A DNA stretch of 64,000 bases. Origin: Flavobacteriaceae bacterium. GTDB taxonomy: Bacteria > Bacteroidota > Bacteroidia > Flavobacteriales > Flavobacteriaceae. Both the position numbers and the translations under genes were made by a program. The DNA lies in assembly GCA_029243165.1 (NCBI GenBank), contig JAQWSN010000012.1, positions 62,001 through 126,000 of the forward strand, in the 5' to 3' direction. Below are positions 60,522-64,000 of this stretch, in pieces. The stretch's first letter is position 1. Each line of letters opens with the position of its first letter. The notes below the pieces were generated by a model that did not search any database, was not told the DNA's origin, and saw only the letters and a list, made by a program, of their open reading frames with translations.

Positions 60522-62135
60522 ATGAATTTATTTCAATCTAGAAAATTTCTTTACTCCCTACTGTTTTTTGTTTCAAGCTTTTCACCTCTTTTTGCTCAGG
60601 AAAAAGGACTTGATGAGCGCATTAATGAAGCCTTTACACCCATAGCAAATTGGTGGGAAGGGTTGATTTTACACAACTTTTTTGGAACAGGGATTCCTAC
60701 CATCATCATATTATTGGTGGGGGGGGCTTTGTTTTTTACTGTTTACTTTGGTTTTGTTAATGTTCGACGTTTTAGTACTGCTATTAATACGGTTCGAGGA
60801 AAATACGACAGCATCGATCATCACGAATCAGGAAATCCTGAATTGGCTGTTGCTGGAGATGTCAAGGGTACGATTTCTGATGAGAGTAAAGAAGGTGAGG
60901 TTAGTCATTTCCAAGCTTTAGCTACCGCAGTTTCAGGTACAGTAGGAAATGGGAATATTGCTGGGGTTGCTTTAGCGATTGCCGTAGGAGGCCCTGGAGC
61001 TACATTTTGGATGATTTTGTGTGGTTTACTGGGGATGTCAACCAAATTTGTGGAATGTACACTAGGTGTAAAATACCGAGATGTGGGTGAGGACGGCACG
61101 GTTTACGGTGGACCGATGTACTATTTAACCAAAGGATTGAAGGAAAAAGGATTTGCAACCCTAGGGAAAGTACTCGCAGGTGTATTTGCTTTTTTATGTG
61201 TAGGCGCCTCATTTGGAGGAGGAAACGCTGCTCAGTCCAATCAAGCAGCAATGCAATTGGTTGACTCTTTTGGAATGACGGGGGGCAATGCACGAACGAT
61301 AATTGGTGTTATTATGATGGTCCTAGTTGGGATTATCATCATCGGTGGGATCAAACGAATTGCTTCCGTAACCGAGAAGGTAGTTCCATTGATGGCGTTG
61401 ATGTACATCTTAGCTTGTCTTTACATTATTTTTACAAACTTTAGTTTTGTTGATGACGCATTTGCAATGATCTTCAACCAAGCTTTTAATCCTCAAGCGG
61501 GGTTAGGAGGACTTTTAGGGGTCTTGATTACCGGATTTAGAAGAGCCGCTTTTTCCAATGAAGCTGGAGCAGGATCTGCATCCATTGCACATTCTGCTGT
61601 GAAAACAAAATTTCCTGCCTCTGAAGGTTTGGTTGCCTTATTAGAACCATTTATCGATACAGTTGTAATATGTACCATGACAGCTTTAGTTATCATTATC
61701 TTTAACGGTGATAATACCGTATTCGATTACGGAGGCGAAGGCGGAGTGGTAATGATTGATGGAGTAGCCGCTGAAGGGGCTGGAATTACTGCTGCAGCCT
61801 TTTCAAAATACATTGCTTTTTCAGGTCCCTTCCTGACCATAGCAGTTGTATTATTTGCCATTTCAACGATGATTTCTTGGTCTTATTATGGACTGCAATC
61901 TTGGATGTATATTTTTGGTAAAAGCAAAGTGTCGGAATTGTCTTACAAATCTTTGTTTTTAATTTTTATCGTAATTGGAGCTGCTGGTGATATGTCTTCC
62001 GTATGGGCCTTTTCAGATGCCATGATTTTAGCTCTTGTTTTCCCAAATATGATAGGATTACTTCTTTTATTCCCAAGAGTTCGGGAGGAGTTGAATACGT
62101 ATTTGTCTGCAATTTCTGGAATGAAAAAGGAATGA
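60522..62135 (+). CDS. Alanine/glycine:cation symporter (AGCS family)
   Basis: A 537-aa transporter with about ten helices. The signatures GTVGNGNIAGVALAIAVGGPG, WMILCGLLGMSTKFVECTLG, GFRRAAFSNEAGAGSASIAHS and PFIDTVVICTMTALVI are those of the AGCS (AlsT/DagA) family, which imports alanine or glycine with Na+ or H+. The N-terminus has an extra hydrophobic, signal-like segment ending LFAQEKGLDE before the first conserved helix, usual in Bacteroidota members. Confidence 0.94.
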   Translation: MNLFQSRKFLYSLLFFVSSFSPLFAQEKGLDERINEAFTPIANWWEGLILHNFFGTGIPTIIILLVGGALFFTVYFGFVNVRRFSTAINTVRGKYDSIDHHESGNPELAVAGDVKGTISDESKEGEVSHFQALATAVSGTVGNGNIAGVALAIAVGGPGATFWMILCGLLGMSTKFVECTLGVKYRDVGEDGTVYGGPMYYLTKGLKEKGFATLGKVLAGVFAFLCVGASFGGGNAAQSNQAAMQLVDSFGMTGGNARTIIGVIMMVLVGIIIIGGIKRIASVTEKVVPLMALMYILACLYIIFTNFSFVDDAFAMIFNQAFNPQAGLGGLLGVLITGFRRAAFSNEAGAGSASIAHSAVKTKFPASEGLVALLEPFIDTVVICTMTALVIIIFNGDNTVFDYGGEGGVVMIDGVAAEGAGITAAAFSKYIAFSGPFLTIAVVLFAISTMISWSYYGLQSWMYIFGKSKVSELSYKSLFLIFIVIGAAGDMSSVWAFSDAMILALVFPNMIGLLLLFPRVREELNTYLSAISGMKKE

Positions 62136-62136
62136 C

Positions 62137-62958
62137 ATGTGCTTTAAGTTTCCTTTTGTGCTCAACGAGTCACAGAGAGGAGCTTTTTTGATCCTCTTGA
62201 TGGGATTGATGTGTATTCTGGGATTAAAGCTCATTTTATTAAATGAGCAAGCAAACAACCTTGACTTAACCGATAACCGCTATTTTCAAGAAAAATTGGA
62301 CTCCTTGCGTGCTAAAGAGTTTACAATGTCTGCTAGAAAATACACCTACAACCCCAATTATTTAAGTGATTACAACGCATACCGATTGGGAATTCCATCC
62401 GCAGCTTATGATCGACTTAAGGATTATCGGGCTTCAGGAAAATTTATGCATTCCATGAAAGATTTTCAAAAAGTTACTGGAGTTTCAGAAAGTCTTGTGA
62501 CCTTTCTTTCACCACAATTGCGATTTCCAAACGTTCCATTTAAACCCAAGAAAAAGAAACGAATTGAAAAACAAGATTTGAATACTGCTACAGCACAAGC
62601 TTTTCAAAAAATTTCAGGTATTGGTCCCAAACTCTCAGAGCGATTGGTTAAATACAGAAATTACCTCTCTGGTTTTTCAACCCCAGCGCAGTGTTATGAA
62701 GTTTATGGCCTAGATAGTTTGGTTGTGGGTCGATTACTTGAATATTTTGAAATCCAAACTCCAGCTCAGATAACTCCGTTAAGTATCAATGATGCAAGTC
62801 TTTATGAATTGGCGAAATTACCCTACATCTCACGTCAAGATGCAGCGAAAATTGTTGCATACCGAACAGAAAATAATGGAATAACACTTTCTTTTTTGTC
62901 TGAACTTTTTGTAAATTACCCAAACAAACTAGCAAGAATAAAACTATATTTGTATTAA
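62137..62958 (+). CDS. Helix-hairpin-helix (ComEA-like) membrane protein
   Basis: A 273-aa protein with one N-terminal membrane helix (FLILLMGLMCILGLKLILL) and repeated HhH elements: NPNYLSDYNAYRLGIPSAAYDRL with MHSMKDFQKVTGVSE, DLNTATAQAFQKISGIGPKLSERLVKYRN and SINDASLYELAKLPYISRQDAAKIVAYR. HhH repeats bind DNA non-specifically, as in ComEA of DNA uptake. Starts one base after the symporter stop. Whether it works in competence here is inference. Confidence 0.88.
   Translation: MCFKFPFVLNESQRGAFLILLMGLMCILGLKLILLNEQANNLDLTDNRYFQEKLDSLRAKEFTMSARKYTYNPNYLSDYNAYRLGIPSAAYDRLKDYRASGKFMHSMKDFQKVTGVSESLVTFLSPQLRFPNVPFKPKKKKRIEKQDLNTATAQAFQKISGIGPKLSERLVKYRNYLSGFSTPAQCYEVYGLDSLVVGRLLEYFEIQTPAQITPLSINDASLYELAKLPYISRQDAAKIVAYRTENNGITLSFLSELFVNYPNKLARIKLYLY
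62945..62952 (+). promoter_or_regulatory. Putative -7 element of the acyl-CoA dehydrogenase gene
   Basis: TATATTTG, an exact TAnnTTTG match, lies over the last codons of the HhH gene and 15 bases before the next ATG. No TTG at suitable spacing is seen, so support is partial. Confidence 0.3.
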
Positions 62959-62967
62959 AATTGCACT

Positions 62968-64000
62968 ATGATTGACATTGAATTCCAACCAGAAATCCAG
63001 ACTTCTGAAACCCAGCGTATGGTTTTTGAAGCAGCGCGTGATTTCGCAGCACAATACATCAAGCCACATGTAATGGATTGGGATGAAGCTCAATTTTTTC
63101 CTAAGGAAATTTTTGAAAAAGCTGGAGCTTTAGGATTTATGGGAATGTTGATTCCGGAATCATACGGAGGTTCGGGTATGGGGTATCATGAATATGTTAC
63201 CTTAATTGAAACCCTCTCAATTGTTGACCCTTCTATTGGTCTTTCAGTAGCTGCTCACAATTCACTCTGTGTAAATCACATTTATTCTTTCGGAAACGAG
63301 GAACAACGTCTTAAATGGTTGCCAGATTTGTGTTCAGGGAAACACATAGGCGCTTGGGGATTGACCGAACACAATACAGGTTCTGATGCCAAGGGGATGT
63401 CTACTACTGCACGAAAAGAGGGCGAACATTGGGTATTGAACGGAACTAAAAACTTTATCACACATGGAATTTCTGGAGATATTGCTGTGGTCATAGCCCG
63501 AAACGGTGAAAAAGGAGATAATCGAGGTATGACAGCTTTTGTTGTTGAGCGCGGAACGCCGGGTTTTACAGCGGGTAAAAAAGAAAACAAATTGGGGATG
63601 CGAGCTTCTGAGACTGCTGAAATGGTTTTTGATCAATGCATCATTCCGGATGAAAATCGTTTGGGCCCTGTAGGAGACGGATTTATTCAGTCTATGAAAA
63701 TTCTTGACGGAGGTCGTATTTCTATCGCTGCATTGTCACTTGGAACAGCAAAGGGTGCTTATCTTGCTTCCTTAGCCTACTCGAAAGAGCGTAAACAATT
63801 TGGAAAATCAATAAGTAGCTTTCAAGGTATTTCTTTTAAACTGGCAGATATGGCTACAGAAATAGAAGCCGCTACCTTGCTTACTCAAAAAGCTGCCGAA
63901 ATGAAAAATCAGAATTTGAATGTAACCCAACAAGGAGCCATGGCTAAGCTTTATGCTTCAGAAGTATGCGTCAAGGCTGCGAGTGAAGCTGTTCAAATCC
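62968..64000 (+). CDS. Acyl-CoA dehydrogenase, 3' end outside the window
   Basis: About 344 codons are present before the right edge; the family is usually ~380 residues. The translation starts MIDIEFQPEIQTSETQRM and shows the FAD block WGLTEHNTGSDAKGM, the substrate region KNFITHGISGDIAVVIARNG, KLGMRASETAEMVFD and LDGGRISIAALSLGTAKGAY, with YSKERKQFGKSISSFQGISF. These fit a short- or medium-chain acyl-CoA dehydrogenase of fatty-acid or branched-chain amino-acid breakdown. The catalytic Glu lies beyond the visible part. Confidence 0.96.
   Translation, partial: MIDIEFQPEIQTSETQRMVFEAARDFAAQYIKPHVMDWDEAQFFPKEIFEKAGALGFMGMLIPESYGGSGMGYHEYVTLIETLSIVDPSIGLSVAAHNSLCVNHIYSFGNEEQRLKWLPDLCSGKHIGAWGLTEHNTGSDAKGMSTTARKEGEHWVLNGTKNFITHGISGDIAVVIARNGEKGDNRGMTAFVVERGTPGFTAGKKENKLGMRASETAEMVFDQCIIPDENRLGPVGDGFIQSMKILDGGRISIAALSLGTAKGAYLASLAYSKERKQFGKSISSFQGISFKLADMATEIEAATLLTQKAAEMKNQNLNVTQQGAMAKLYASEVCVKAASEAVQI

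Noticed and set aside
1-64000. CRISPR arrays, tRNA or rRNA genes
   Set aside because: No regularly spaced repeats, cloverleaf-like sequences or rRNA segments were recognised; gaps between genes are mostly too short to hold them.

Overview
The window reads as the chromosome of a marine-type member of the Bacteroidota, most likely family Flavobacteriaceae. The reasons are low GC, dense gene packing with ATGA overlaps, families largely confined to this group (DUF3098, DUF4271, DUF4296, DUF2851, a T9SS sorting domain, RprXY-like two-component genes), a mevalonate pathway, and promoters of the TTG-N(17-23)-TAnnTTTG type. No rRNA, tRNA, IS element or CRISPR array was seen. Both ends cut genes: nadC on the left and an acyl-CoA dehydrogenase on the right.

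Layout. 1-5514 (minus): a long operon ftsX, DUF3098, uppP, truB, nadA, nadB, nadC. 5645-9236 (plus): leuS and a membrane zinc peptidase. 9242-20750: mixed housekeeping genes (Lrp regulator, DUF423, hemD, DUF4271, polyprenol-phosphate mannosyltransferase, pyrC, DUF4296 lipoprotein, epimerase, tyrS, LuxE-like enzyme, short T9SS protein diverging from a response regulator/kinase pair, trmB, alkyltransferase-like protein). 20813-23572: an iron-sulfur and electron-transfer operon (Mrp, NifU, FNR, ferredoxin). 23577-30525: a maltodextrin block (pgmB, GH65, two GH13) plus a phosphodiesterase. 31106-34865: mevalonate decarboxylase, a GHMP kinase, a UbiA prenyltransferase and an RluB-like protein lacking the usual catalytic Asp. 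34800-38350 (minus): three glycosyltransferase genes, one carrying an in-frame TAA.

38391-49897 is an accessory region around arsenosugar synthesis. An Fe-S membrane protein, an FAD oxidoreductase, two arsenosugar-type glycosyltransferases, DUF547 and a purine nucleoside phosphorylase lie on one side; the peroxidase-like gene and arsS lie on the other. Between them (44964-48217) sits decayed material: an unknown 222-aa protein, a surface/fibre-like protein with VGIG repeats that has lost its 5' end, a response regulator without its output domain, and a LytS-type kinase with two homopolymer frameshifts.

49901-56355 is a complete trpEGDCFBA operon on the minus strand. Its leader encodes a 17-aa peptide with tandem Trp codons and ends in a strong intrinsic terminator, the classical layout of ribosome-mediated attenuation. 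The leader ATG lies almost on the predicted transcription start.

56373-57451 is a small operon of marR, yceI and a 27-aa CDGSH iron-sulfur protein, with a perfect 12-bp palindrome between the promoter elements. 57564-64000 holds rhodanese, DUF2851, PspC, a K+ channel, an AGCS symporter, a helix-hairpin-helix protein and the start of an acyl-CoA dehydrogenase.
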